A stretch of DNA of 64,000 nucleotides from Owenia fusiformis (lineage: Eukaryota; Annelida; Polychaeta; Sabellida; Oweniidae), in the NCBI GenBank assembly GCA_903813345.2, contig CAIIXF020000809.1, positions 126,001-190,000 of the forward strand. Reading direction: 5' to 3'. This document shows, piece by piece, positions 42,258-53,206 of this stretch. A model generated the notes under the pieces. The model did not search any database. It was not told the origin of the DNA and was given only the letters and a program-made list of their open reading frames with translations. The stretch's first letter is position 1; every line of letters starts with the position of its first letter. The position numbers and the translations under genes are program-made.

Positions 42258-43837
42258 TTAATAATCCCCAATTTTTATGTGTTAATTTTTCTGTAATGAT
42301 ATCAACATTGATTTTTTGAGAATTTTTACATGTTTGCACTTTGAATCTTAATAACTTCTTCATTTGATAGAATTTTTTTATTAAGATATATTTATTTCAT
42401 TTCAAAATTTTACAATATATATCCTTTCAAACGCCTGAGGGCATAATAGAAGGAAATATTAGATAAGACAAATACATATTAATATAAATAAGGGGAAGGA
42501 GTTAATACTGATAGAATATCATAAATCATTTGGAACATAATATGTTTGAAGTGATAAGGAACTGATTTGGAGCTCCAATGTACATATTGCTTGTAATTTT
42601 GTCAACCCATATACTGTCTTTAGATCTGTTCCTGCCTTTAATGGTAAGCATTATAATATGGATTGGACTGAGAGGATTAGGTTGGACTGGTTTAATGTAA
42701 AAGTTGGATTGGATCAGGGAAGGTTGTACTTGGTAGAGAGGTATAAAGTGTTAGACACAACAAGCTGAAGTGAGTGTTTTAAACTCAGGAGATTCCAAAT
42801 TTTGTAGAAATCTAACCCAATCCAGCTTTTACATAAAACCAATCCAACCCAATACACTCAATCAAATCCATATTTTAATGCCCATCCCTTTAAATAAAGT
42901 ACTCACCTTAGGAGAGATTTTGCTCTTTCTCATTCACTCTAATTTATTCTACTTCATATACGTATGTCTATACTGCTGATATACCTTAACTTTTACTTTA
43001 TATTATTGGTAATGAATACATTTAACTGTTAAGCAATCTTACTTAATGTGGCAACCATATCTAAGATCAACGTCTACTTTAGATATACATATATATCTTA
43101 AAACAAAATAAAAGCATATTATATCATTCATATCTTCTGTTCATGATTTCTGCTTGTCATAATCGGTTGTTTATTCTGGTTTAGTCTGTTGTAGATCTGT
43201 TTTTTTAAATTATTGATTTTTCCTCTAATGTTTGTTTTTCTGTGTTAAATACTTTTTTTCATTTTTTCTATGGCCATTTATTGTTTTCCTCCCTGCTGTG
43301 TATTATCATATTAACTGGTCTGTCCTGATCAAATGATAATACTATTCTGGTGTTCTGCTTTCAAAGATGTTCGTTTTCTTTTAAATGATAATCTTCTGTT
43401 TACTGTTACAATGTGTTAAACTTATCTTGATTTTTTGGGGTTTTGGTTGTTGACATCCTCTTACTCCTTTTTCTAACCTCATTTTTGCATTCCATTATTA
43501 GTAACAAATAAAATACATATATGACTATTTGTGGCAACTATATCTAAAAAGATCAACAAATATATTTTACCACAAAATAAATTTATTTAATCAAATTAAG
43601 GCCTCTTCCGTTTAATATATCTTGTTTTCTCAGGTATTGTTTTTTTCATTTTGCCATGGTCTCTTATAGAACTGTTTTCTAGTAGTATCTTTCTGTGGTA
43701 TGTTTGAAATTTTTCTGCAGGAGACATTTACATATAAACTTTGTTCGAGTAAAGGTTACTGTAAGGATTTAATATTGTGTACCGTCAGTATTTAATTATC
43801 TTCAATGTCAATGTTCACCTTGCCCATGGTTATCTAA

Positions 43838-43885
43838 TAATTACTTAACATTGCTAATAATCACTTTGACCATCTCATGGTAGCT
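43838..43885 (-). pseudogene. Duplicated C-terminal tail of Helitron ORF (copy 2)
   Basis: Counterpart of 6731-6778, reading SYHEMVKVIISNVK and a stop. It confirms that the tail duplication existed before the segmental duplication. Confidence 0.65.
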
Positions 43886-43887
43886 CA

Positions 43888-43978
43888 GAGTACAGTAAGG
43901 ACTACAGAGTACAGTAAGGACTAGAGAACAGTAAGGACTACAGAATACAGCAAGGACTACAAGGGTATCGTAAAGACT
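43888..43978. repeat. ~20-bp minisatellite near Helitron 2 3' end
   Basis: Same ACAGTAAGGACTACAGAGT units as 6780-6892, but about four or five copies. Confidence 0.78.
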
Positions 43979-44087
43979 AAACTTGGATTGGGTAAAAGTT
44001 ACTGTAAGGACTTCACATTGTGTAGCATCAGTATTTTATTATCTTTTTTGGAGTCAATGTCTATCTTCCAAATGGTTTATTTACCAA

Positions 44088-47000
44088 TTACTTAACATTC
44101 CTAATAATTACTTTGATCATTTCATGATAGCTGTAATAGATAGGTAAAACGCATACATCTACATTGTGTAATGTTCGACTAGCATAAACATGATCGATAC
44201 ATGTTCCAAATTCAGTCGTTGGTACAGCTGGGTCTGACAGTAATCTGTATCTTTGGCATATCAAGAAATCATGAATAGGGTGCTTCTCTGTATCAATCAA
44301 ATTTTCATTTAAATCACCAACAATAAGAACTTTTTTATACTTTTTGTGAACATGATGTAAAATGTTCTCCATTTCTAAAATGAATTTGGTATTCACTATT
44401 TTCGGTGACTTATATAATGTTATCACTGCCATATCTTTAACAATGGTTAAAGCATTGTCCAACGGTGATATTATGCTAGATGTCTGCAAGTTTCCTAAAC
44501 TATTCTTCTTATAAATGGCAATTCCACCTTTACGGCTTGTGTCAATTTCTGTTTTTCTATTTACTATATGTGGAGGATCAAATGTTTCAATCTCAAGAAT
44601 ATCATACACATTTTCATGTCTAAGCCATGTTTCTGTGAGACACATAATATCACATGAGGTCAAATCAGTGTTACACTTTACATCTTCTATATGACCTATC
44701 AAACCCTGTGTATTATGATAAATAATTGTCAAGTCATTTTCAGTTGCTATTTCAAAGTGAGGTAAATATTGAGATATATCTAACTCTGTCATCTCTTCTA
44801 AAGCCTTTGCTGTTTTTTCGTCACAATATATTTTCTTTGGGTCGTAATCAATTATGTAAAGACCTTCAGCTGATGTTACCCTACTGAAAGCAACATATGC
44901 TTGACCACCTATAAACAAGTTTGCACAAGATATGGCAAGTCTTTCACATGTTTTCCCCTGCAATTTATGTATAGTGCAGCCATATGATAATATCAGTGGT
45001 AGTTGACGTCTCATAAATTTTCCATTGACTTCATCATTATATGGTTCAATACATATAGAATCAGGGTGATCTTTAGACTTATTTTTATATCTGCTCTTTA
45101 TACCTACGTTTGGATTATCAAATTTAACCCATACGGCCTTCGGCATATTGTCTGTATCATTTTCAAATTCAATAGCGGTAACAACACCAAATGCGCCATT
45201 AGCCAGTCCATCAGCAGTACATATATTTTTTATCAGAAGAACATGTGCACCAACGCAAATTTGTATTTCATGAGATAGGGTATCATCCCGATGATTTGGT
45301 GGTTTGTCAGTTTTTTTCCATTCTTGGCCTTTCAATTTAGTGTAATCAATTGCTTTTACATTATATAGTTTATTATTAGTTGACTTTGCATAAGACAATA
45401 TTCTCTTCTGATTATACTCATTCACTTGGACATGCTTAGAATATATCCTCATGACATCTTCAGGAATTGGTTTTTTCATTATTTCTCTAATGAATTCATC
45501 GTCTTCAGTCGATATTTTTTCTCCTTTTTTAAGAATTCTAATTCTGTTTAAAAATTCGGCATATTTAAGATCATCTTTTTGTCTCATAATTTCAGTCAGC
45601 TCTATTTTCTTGAATTTTCCCCAAGGATTATAATCTGGCTCATCAGAGGTCAATAAACTTTTCTGCATAACTGGGGGCAATTGATAAAAATCTCCGAATG
45701 CTAATACTGAGGTGTTACCAAAGTCTGGATGGTTGCCAGGTTTTATTTGCTTAAGTCTTCCGCGTACTGTGTTAAAAAGTCTGACACTTACCATAGAAAT
45801 CTCATCAACTATTAGATTCTCTAGAGATTTTAGTCTCATTTTTAAGGGAGCTATATCTTTTTCTTCAAGTGGCTTATATTTTGTAGACATAAATCTTGAA
45901 GTGATTCTAAATGCCGAATGCAACGTATTACCATTAATTTGGAATGCGCTTGTTCCTGTTGGACTTGTTAATAGTACACTCAAGTCATTCGGGTTCTTTA
46001 AAAGATTTCGCAATAAATGTGTGGAAATATAATGGATGCACTTAATCAAATGTGTTTTACCTGTCCCTGCTTTTCCACAGATATGAAGAAATAAAGGTTC
46101 AACTTTTTTATGCCACGATAACTCTAAGCATCGTTTCCTTATTAAGTAAAACACTTGTTTTTGCTTTGCATTCATGGATCTCATTAACTTCATGGCTTCC
46201 TCTGTAGGTATTGTATCTGTCTGTAATTCTACAAGACAATTTACATTTCCTTTAACTTTTGTTTTAAGGTCAATATCAGGCATATCGTTTTCATCAATTT
46301 CATCACAATTGGGTTTAACATATTCGGAAATACACTCCTGTCTCTCCAGTTCTTGCTGTGGAGCTAACTGAGCCCATGCATTCTCATATGTATCATCTTC
46401 ATTTAACTGTTCTTGCGCAGCATCTAAATCATCACCAGTAACATCATAAATACATTTATATTTTGACACAATTTCAGACACTTTCAAAAATATTTCTCCA
46501 TGTTTTATTTTTCCACACTTGAAATAGCCTTCAAATGTTTCATATTTAGCAGGTCGCAATTCTTGATCACTTCTGTGTGGTATGAAGAGTTGGAGCATAC
46601 TATGATAGTATTCATCAGGATTGGTGTCCTTTGAGAATTTTGGATATCTTATAATAGCTGGTGGACTTTTTGATCTCTTCTGAATATATCCTAAGCCATT
46701 TTTCAGTTGTATTTTTTTTGATGTTTCTGTTTGATTTTCAAATACTTCATCATCATAATTATATGTTACAACTCTGTACATTGATGCAAACTCTGCCAAA
46801 CATAATTCATCAAATTCTAAATTACATGGCCTTGCAAAATATCTTTCAATGATACTTGTTGCCCATATTTTATCTTGTTCATTCTCTTTGTGTCTACGGA
46901 TCTGTGAAATTGGTAATGACATCTTTATTGGGTTGTTACCCACTGGCAGAAATACTGTTTGTCTTGAACATTCTTTAAGATGAAGATTGGTGGCTCTGTA

Positions 47001-50000
47001 CACAGCTTCTTGCGCACTAACTTCTCTATGTTGCATATATTTGTATCCGATCATTTTCATGAGTTTTGAGGCAGATGCATTTTTCTCTCTAGCCTCTTGT
47101 TCAGCATCTATTAGATTTTGACTCATATCACGTTCTTGTTTTGAAATGTATGATACAATATACACTACGCACGAAAATACATCAAGAACATATTGTATAT
47201 CCATGTTAGCTTCCCATGCTTTCAGAAGGTCTGGATTGTAGTTATTTATCCACATTTCCTGAACATTTCTCCTCAAGAATATGGTTTTCTTTCTTTTACT
47301 AGTCAAAACTCTAATAACATTTTCATATTTCTCCATTGTTAATCCTGGATATGCTTTCTCAAATATTTCTGTTAATGTCATTTTAGCATAATCTTCTGAC
47401 AGAAAGAACTCCCAAAGAGACTGAATAATATCTTCAGCTACTTTTATTGGTATAATCTCTATTGGTTCATCAGGAATGTTGTCATCAACAATAAAGGTTC
47501 TGTTAGATGGAAGTTTGGGGAAGTGAAATCTACAACTTGCTTTTTTATTTTTCTTACAACTTTTTGAATGGTTTTTGCTGTGTGTTTGAACTTCATTGAC
47601 TAATCTGTTCAAATCTGGATCAATTGTTTCATCTGGCAATTCACAAGAGATGTATCTATCAATAAATTCCTCAACATCTGATTCTTTTGATTTGCCATAA
47701 ATCGGAGCATCTTCAATCCAAATTAAACAGTGTACATGGGGGGATCCTCTCATTTGAAACTCAACACGGTAAAACATATCTTTTATTCTACCAATTGGTT
47801 CAGCAGGTGATTTCAGCACATCATTCATGAACCTTCTCCATCTGTTATCAAACATTCTTGCAACAGTAACTGGATTATCTCTGATGAATTCACATCGTTC
47901 TGTTTTTGTTATATCTTCTGGTAAACGTGGGTCATTATTTTGTTTCAGGATTGTTTCAATAACCTCATTCCATTTCAAATCTGCTGATGAGAATGAACAA
48001 AACCATGTTGGTGGTCCAAGTTGCCGTATCATTGCAAATAAATCTTTTTGTACATGTTGCCAGTATGGTGGTGTGCCACGGATTGGTTGCAGATAGTGAT
48101 GACCAACATTTTTCCGGCAAAGACTTTCACTTTTATCTTTACTAATGATATCATCGGCTGTTATTACATCACCACTTGTTGACTTTTCTGTTATTTTCCT
48201 GAGGCTGATACTAACTTTAGAAATTATATTCTGAAGTTCAGTCAAATATTGGGCATAAAATATATATTGAGTACTTTTAGCAAATCTTAAGTCTGCAGAT
48301 AACAACCTATTACCAAAATATTTGGTTACTGACAATTTATTTCCTCTTTTTTCAGCATTTGTATTTTTTCCATTTGGAAATAAAGTTGGGAATGAAAGTG
48401 CTTCATTGTTCTTTTCTTCAAGAATACGTATTGGCTTGTTGCTTTCTCCTGGTGCTATGCAGTATATCTTGTCAAGATGTGTGTCAATAATGTGCTGAGC
48501 AATATCATCAGGTTGCATACAAGTATCAAATACTATATTCTGTATATCACTACGAGTGTCTTTATCCAGGATTTCTGTATTGGTTTCTTGTTGATCTTGA
48601 TCACAATCTGTGTCAGTAAATTTTAAGGCATGTTTACTTCCATATATTTTTTTATCTTCTTCACTTAAAATTTCAGGAGGTATTGAATTCACAAAATCAT
48701 CTAATATTTCAATATCTTTGTATAGCTCATTGTTTTGTTTAAGGTACTCGAGTGCTCTTTTTACTTTAGAAATATTCACTAAGTTATATAAGTAATGACC
48801 CTTATATTCAAGTTTGCGCTTCAGTTTCACTGTGAAAAGTTGTTCATCACTAATTGGTCTTGGTAAGACTTTTATCGTTTCTTCGGCATTACTTGATACA
48901 GATATAACAGGACCATTCATACCAGATTGTCCTCCTCTTGGCAATTGTACTATTTTCATAAAAGGTAAACGTAACGAGACTAAATGTTGTTCAAGGACAT
49001 TCAAATCTTTCAGTTCTGGTGGAATTGATGGTACAGACATATTGTTGCTAAAAGACATCATTGGAATTTTACCTTTTTTAAAGTGAACATGACAGTTCTG
49101 ACATATCCATAATTTGCTCTTAGGAGAATTGCAAAGTGTACAATATTTGTTGCATGATTTTTCTTTCTTGTGTAAATACATTTTTGAAACACTCTTTTGT
49201 TCATCCTGACGAGATAATTTTGAATAAGTATTTTCTTTGTAGAGAAGCACTTGATTTTTAAAAAGCAATCTGTGACAAACAACACAAATATAGTTTAGTC
49301 CATCATGTATTGTTTGTTTGAAGTCATGAATTACTTTCTCAATTTTTTCTCTTTGAGTCTTATTAGTAATGTATTTTTGTTTACCTTGGTTGATCTTACT
49401 TTTCTTGAAGGCTTCATCTGTGTTATACTTTTGTTGGCTTTCTTTTCTCACTTTCTGTTGAAAATCTAGATCAGATTTATACTTTTCTTTGCTTCGTTGT
49501 CTCACTTTCTGTTGAAAATCTAGATCAGATTCATACTTTTCTTTGCTTCGTTGTCTCACTTTCTGTTGAAAATCTAGATCAGATTCATACTTTTCTTTGG
49601 TTTGGTGTCTCACTTTCTGTTGAAAATCTAGATCTGATTCATATTTTCTTGTGCTCTGCTTTTTCTTTCTCTGCTTGAAAAGTTCATCAGTTTCATATTT
49701 TTCCTTGCTTTGTTGTTTACTTTGGCCAACCTTACTTTGTCTGAAGACCTTATCAGTAGAGTACTTGTGTCTTTCATATATCTTCTGCTTGTATTTCTTC
49801 TGATCTGACCTTGACATCTTTCTCAACTTAGCCTTGTCACTTTCTGAAAAAATATCTTCATTTTTACAATCATCATTAATCGAGCTACTACAAAAGGTCT
49901 CGTCTTTGGTACATTTTGTTGAATCATGTCTTGTTTTATCACAATTTCCAGCAGCTACCTGACCACATGTTTCTTTTAATTTACATAAATGAACATATGA

Positions 50001-53000
50001 TTGTTTGATTTGCAGACTGGTTGAACTAACAAGATTCTGTTTGCTATCAGATAAAGGTTCTATAGTTTTAAACTCTTTACTGGGTTGGATGTCAGTATCT
50101 TCTGTGAAGTTTAATCTCCTTTTGCAAGATTTTCTTTTAATTGATTTCGAGGGCATACAAGATGGTTCCCTACTTGTCTTTTTGACAGTCAAGTTTAGTG
50201 CTTCATTTTTGGTAGGATCATTTTTACATTTTATTTTGCTTGATATCGTTTGCCTCTGGATTTTAGCCTTGGGTACTGGGTCTTGTATCTGATTAGCTCT
50301 TGCACATTCTTCAAATGTTATACTATCGACAGAAAACCCATGCTTGACATTGGTTCTGTTTATCAAACTATCAGTTAATGACTCTGCAGTGTTCCACAAA
50401 AACATTGATATTTTTTCCAATGAATTTGACATATGAACAATTGCATTTCCAAAAACATCAATTTGTCCTTGATCATTCCTACTGTGAGGATCAAATGAGT
50501 AATACATGTCTTTACTCTTCATTACACAAGTTGTTGTATTCAGGAATGTAACAAGGCATGAGTTGTAATCTGTGAGCCCTTTTTCAATAGCTTCATATAG
50601 AGTTAATCCATCATCGTCTTCTTCAGTATAATTCCAGTACTCTAAGTAGCCCTGTTGTTGTCTTGATTTGTATGCATAGTTTTTGTTGTTAAAGCTTAAG
50701 ATTTTTGGAATATCAAATATTTCCAAATAACCTGTTGGAGTTGGATTTTGAGATATGATACTATTGTATAATATGTTGCCTCGGACTAAAACATCAGTAA
50801 TGAATTCTGCATTAATTTCACGGTGACTTTCATTTTGAAGCATCAGTAAAAATGACAAAGAGTTAGCATAACATTGTTTTCCTTGACCTATGCCTTCAAA
50901 CATTAGATGATTTTGAGACATATTTCCTTCTATAACTTGATCAAATATCTGTATTGCTGATGCATTGTTCTTTGCAGGATTTGTATTTGTATTTGCAGCT
51001 ATCACATCTGTTACCACGTCATAATGACATTGGCTAGAATGATCTAGGTACATACATCTGTTAACAAATGTTTTTCCAAATACTGTCCATCTATTTGTGT
51101 TTTCAAAAGTTAGTATCTGTGTTTGGAATAAATGGCAAGCTGCGGCAATTTCAATATCAGTTCCCCATACAGATGATCTATTCATATTTTTGGATTTTAT
51201 ATGATTTTCCAATTCTGCTGCGGTTATTCCTCTTGTTTTACAAATGTAATTCTTACAGCTTTGGTCATTTCTATGAGACACTATACTCTGTCTTATAGCA
51301 ATGTGTTCATTTTCATCATTTGTTATACAATATGCAATTGCTCTAAAAAGACAGTTTCCATCACCTCTGATATGTTTTAAGGATTCATATTTTGGCTTCA
51401 TAAAGGCAATGTCAACATTGTCATATACAGGATCACTGCTTTTTGGCGTATACTTGAGATGATGGATGTTGCATAAATGAACTTTTTCGTGGTTTTGCAA
51501 AGGGTTAAAATTCCCAATAGGCTCACTGTAGGTTTCTTTCAAAACAGTTACATCATCAGGTCTTTCCTTTGATTGATCCTTAGAATTATTTTTTGGTTTG
51601 TAACCTCCAGTTTGAGAAACTTTATATTTTGTTGCCGTTTTTATATCTTCAGAGAACACCTTTTCATTAAACAGTTTGTCATCATTGTCAGCTTCTGAGG
51701 TTTCAGTCTTTTTCACATCATATTTATGGTTCATTGTAGACAGTATTTCATTGTTTTTGCTATGACTATGAAACATTACTGGTGGAATACGTAGACATCC
51801 TTCAGCAAAAATGTCTTGCATTTGTTCTACAATTTCCGAAAAGTATGGATTTTCACTGTCTGGCCCATTTTTAGTTTCTGATACATTCTCACTGTTTTTA
51901 GTTGTATCAATATCAGACTTGTAACTAAGATATTTGGATCTCTTCAGTTCTTTCCTGTTTGAACAGTGTTCAATATTCAGTTTTAACAGTATTTCAGTGT
52001 TATCAATGTTTAAGATTTTGAGATCATTATTTTCAATTGGTGGTACTCTTACAGTGTTGTCAGACAAATACTGTTCTAGATCATGGCGTGGCAATACATG
52101 TTTCTTTGGTCGTGAAGCTCTGAAAGTACTATCTGGGACATGCTTTTGTTGTTTTAAAGTTGATTTGCTTTTCTGTCGTCCAAGTTTATGCCTCGATAGT
52201 TTCTGTGTTTTCATAAGAATAGGCTGCAATGGTTCATTGTTTTTTAAATGTCGTTCCATTTTCTTTCTTCTTGCTTTCATTTTGATAACTTCAGATCTTT
52301 CTTGTCCCCTTATTTTGTTACTCAAGTACTTTTCTGATTTCAACAGAGATCTAAGAATATCATTGTTATCAGTAAGAAGCGAGTTCACATCATGAATAAT
52401 TTTGAGAGATCTTCCAAGAATATCAATGCAGTTTGCTATTAAAATATCTTTTGGTTCTGTGACACTTCTAACCTCAACTGACACATTGGCAAATTTGGTA
52501 AGTTTTCTGAGTTTCTTCTTCTCAGATTTCTTTATGGTATTCTGTGTTAACAGTGTGGCCAACTCAGATATTAATGAATCTTCAATATGTTCTGCTAACA
52601 CCTTGTGATGGTTTGCATTGTTCTCACTAACATTAGACGTTGCACGCGATATTGTATCAATGTTTTTATACATACATTCAGTTGAACAAGTGAATGCAAC
52701 TTCGGAAAGTATGGTCTTATTGAAGCACAATGGTACTGGCATTTCTTGCTTTCCACATGGTATTTTAGGTATATTAGGCACTTCAGTTTGTATTTCAGTT
52801 TCTACTTCAGCTTGTACTTTAGGCACAGTAAGCATTTCAGTTTCTATTTCATGTTCAGTAAGCACTACAGTTTCTATTCTAGGTACAGTAAGCACTACAG
52901 TTTCTATTCTTTCTATTCTGGGTACAGTAAGCACTACTACAGGTTGGGAATGCATTTGGTCTCCCTCCAGCCGCGATGCAAATGCATCACCCCCACCGCG

Positions 53001-53156
53001 ACCTTCGCAGGAATCATACCTCTTTCTCCTTTTCCTCCCGTCAGGTGAGGCCTGCAAAAAATTAATACTTACTGTACTAATATTAATATTTTTTCGTATG
53101 CCATTATATTTTGCGCTTTTTAAGAGCATTATAAATTTGTAAAACGAAGAAGCCAT
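44088..53156 (-). CDS. Helitron Rep-helicase polyprotein: OTU, C76-like, HUH Rep, PIF1, EEP (copy 2)
   Basis: Rolling-circle transposase of 3022 codons without a stop. Key residues, counted from the Met at 53156: OTU C602 (DGNC) and H711; second protease C762 and DPH ending at H891; HUH from H1807; tyrosines Y1999 and Y2003; helicase GKT lysine K2367; C-terminal EEP with TETWL, GDLNEN and IDHVY. Compared with copy 1 it has one KYxSD unit fewer and a short insertion (SKEFKTIEPL) before them. The first ~45 residues are doubtful. A TTTTTTGCAG acceptor-like site at 53051 precedes ASPDGRKRRKRYDSCEG, so the segment beginning MASSFYKF may be intron or leader. The GC-rich DAFASRLEGDQMHSQP stretch has no counterpart visible in copy 1 because of the gap. 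Confidence 0.95.
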   Translation of the reverse strand: MASSFYKFIMLLKSAKYNGIRKNINISTVSINFLQASPDGRKRRKRYDSCEGRGGGDAFASRLEGDQMHSQPVVVLTVPRIERIETVVLTVPRIETVVLTEHEIETEMLTVPKVQAEVETEIQTEVPNIPKIPCGKQEMPVPLCFNKTILSEVAFTCSTECMYKNIDTISRATSNVSENNANHHKVLAEHIEDSLISELATLLTQNTIKKSEKKKLRKLTKFANVSVEVRSVTEPKDILIANCIDILGRSLKIIHDVNSLLTDNNDILRSLLKSEKYLSNKIRGQERSEVIKMKARRKKMERHLKNNEPLQPILMKTQKLSRHKLGRQKSKSTLKQQKHVPDSTFRASRPKKHVLPRHDLEQYLSDNTVRVPPIENNDLKILNIDNTEILLKLNIEHCSNRKELKRSKYLSYKSDIDTTKNSENVSETKNGPDSENPYFSEIVEQMQDIFAEGCLRIPPVMFHSHSKNNEILSTMNHKYDVKKTETSEADNDDKLFNEKVFSEDIKTATKYKVSQTGGYKPKNNSKDQSKERPDDVTVLKETYSEPIGNFNPLQNHEKVHLCNIHHLKYTPKSSDPVYDNVDIAFMKPKYESLKHIRGDGNCLFRAIAYCITNDENEHIAIRQSIVSHRNDQSCKNYICKTRGITAAELENHIKSKNMNRSSVWGTDIEIAAACHLFQTQILTFENTNRWTVFGKTFVNRCMYLDHSSQCHYDVVTDVIAANTNTNPAKNNASAIQIFDQVIEGNMSQNHLMFEGIGQGKQCYANSLSFLLMLQNESHREINAEFITDVLVRGNILYNSIISQNPTPTGYLEIFDIPKILSFNNKNYAYKSRQQQGYLEYWNYTEEDDDGLTLYEAIEKGLTDYNSCLVTFLNTTTCVMKSKDMYYSFDPHSRNDQGQIDVFGNAIVHMSNSLEKISMFLWNTAESLTDSLINRTNVKHGFSVDSITFEECARANQIQDPVPKAKIQRQTISSKIKCKNDPTKNEALNLTVKKTSREPSCMPSKSIKRKSCKRRLNFTEDTDIQPSKEFKTIEPLSDSKQNLVSSTSLQIKQSYVHLCKLKETCGQVAAGNCDKTRHDSTKCTKDETFCSSSINDDCKNEDIFSESDKAKLRKMSRSDQKKYKQKIYERHKYSTDKVFRQSKVGQSKQQSKEKYETDELFKQRKKKQSTRKYESDLDFQQKVRHQTKEKYESDLDFQQKVRQRSKEKYESDLDFQQKVRQRSKEKYKSDLDFQQKVRKESQQKYNTDEAFKKSKINQGKQKYITNKTQREKIEKVIHDFKQTIHDGLNYICVVCHRLLFKNQVLLYKENTYSKLSRQDEQKSVSKMYLHKKEKSCNKYCTLCNSPKSKLWICQNCHVHFKKGKIPMMSFSNNMSVPSIPPELKDLNVLEQHLVSLRLPFMKIVQLPRGGQSGMNGPVISVSSNAEETIKVLPRPISDEQLFTVKLKRKLEYKGHYLYNLVNISKVKRALEYLKQNNELYKDIEILDDFVNSIPPEILSEEDKKIYGSKHALKFTDTDCDQDQQETNTEILDKDTRSDIQNIVFDTCMQPDDIAQHIIDTHLDKIYCIAPGESNKPIRILEEKNNEALSFPTLFPNGKNTNAEKRGNKLSVTKYFGNRLLSADLRFAKSTQYIFYAQYLTELQNIISKVSISLRKITEKSTSGDVITADDIISKDKSESLCRKNVGHHYLQPIRGTPPYWQHVQKDLFAMIRQLGPPTWFCSFSSADLKWNEVIETILKQNNDPRLPEDITKTERCEFIRDNPVTVARMFDNRWRRFMNDVLKSPAEPIGRIKDMFYRVEFQMRGSPHVHCLIWIEDAPIYGKSKESDVEEFIDRYISCELPDETIDPDLNRLVNEVQTHSKNHSKSCKKNKKASCRFHFPKLPSNRTFIVDDNIPDEPIEIIPIKVAEDIIQSLWEFFLSEDYAKMTLTEIFEKAYPGLTMEKYENVIRVLTSKRKKTIFLRRNVQEMWINNYNPDLLKAWEANMDIQYVLDVFSCVVYIVSYISKQERDMSQNLIDAEQEAREKNASASKLMKMIGYKYMQHREVSAQEAVYRATNLHLKECSRQTVFLPVGNNPIKMSLPISQIRRHKENEQDKIWATSIIERYFARPCNLEFDELCLAEFASMYRVVTYNYDDEVFENQTETSKKIQLKNGLGYIQKRSKSPPAIIRYPKFSKDTNPDEYYHSMLQLFIPHRSDQELRPAKYETFEGYFKCGKIKHGEIFLKVSEIVSKYKCIYDVTGDDLDAAQEQLNEDDTYENAWAQLAPQQELERQECISEYVKPNCDEIDENDMPDIDLKTKVKGNVNCLVELQTDTIPTEEAMKLMRSMNAKQKQVFYLIRKRCLELSWHKKVEPLFLHICGKAGTGKTHLIKCIHYISTHLLRNLLKNPNDLSVLLTSPTGTSAFQINGNTLHSAFRITSRFMSTKYKPLEEKDIAPLKMRLKSLENLIVDEISMVSVRLFNTVRGRLKQIKPGNHPDFGNTSVLAFGDFYQLPPVMQKSLLTSDEPDYNPWGKFKKIELTEIMRQKDDLKYAEFLNRIRILKKGEKISTEDDEFIREIMKKPIPEDVMRIYSKHVQVNEYNQKRILSYAKSTNNKLYNVKAIDYTKLKGQEWKKTDKPPNHRDDTLSHEIQICVGAHVLLIKNICTADGLANGAFGVVTAIEFENDTDNMPKAVWVKFDNPNVGIKSRYKNKSKDHPDSICIEPYNDEVNGKFMRRQLPLILSYGCTIHKLQGKTCERLAISCANLFIGGQAYVAFSRVTSAEGLYIIDYDPKKIYCDEKTAKALEEMTELDISQYLPHFEIATENDLTIIYHNTQGLIGHIEDVKCNTDLTSCDIMCLTETWLRHENVYDILEIETFDPPHIVNRKTEIDTSRKGGIAIYKKNSLGNLQTSSIISPLDNALTIVKDMAVITLYKSPKIVNTKFILEMENILHHVHKKYKKVLIVGDLNENLIDTEKHPIHDFLICQRYRLLSDPAVPTTEFGTCIDHVYASRTLHNVDVCVLPIYYSYHEMIKVIIRNVK
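49440..49640 (-). repeat. Coding 54-bp tandem repeat (KYxSD units, copy 2)
   Basis: Four close units of KYESDLDFQQKVRQRSKE type, one fewer than in copy 1 and more homogeneous. A recent whole-unit length change is likely. Confidence 0.88.
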
Positions 53157-53206
53157 GAAATTCTAATCTAAATTCACAAAAAATAATAATTGCAATTATT
53201 CTAGGA

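Larger units (their letters stand above)
32661..52950. repeat. Segmental duplication, copy 2
   Basis: This is the second copy of the 1-15872 segment, in the same orientation. It is longer because of a 4.84-kb foldback element (37414-42257), a 467-bp MITE (34999-35465), an intronic insertion near 33014-33175 and about 350 bp of extra sequence near 43.1-43.6 kb. Exon order, splice borders and even the inactivating stops are the same as in copy 1. The upper end is placed at the last alignable N-terminal Helitron repeats. Confidence 0.88.
43600..53156 (-). mobile_element. Helitron/Helentron copy 2
   Basis: Second rolling-circle element, with a complete ORF and both tail repeats. The 3' limit is not determinable by comparison because the flanks are duplicated too. 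The 5' side is bounded by LINE sequence starting about 53207. Relative to copy 1, the 3' flank holds two extra AT-rich stretches (near 43085-43240 and 43407-43615). Confidence 0.72.
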
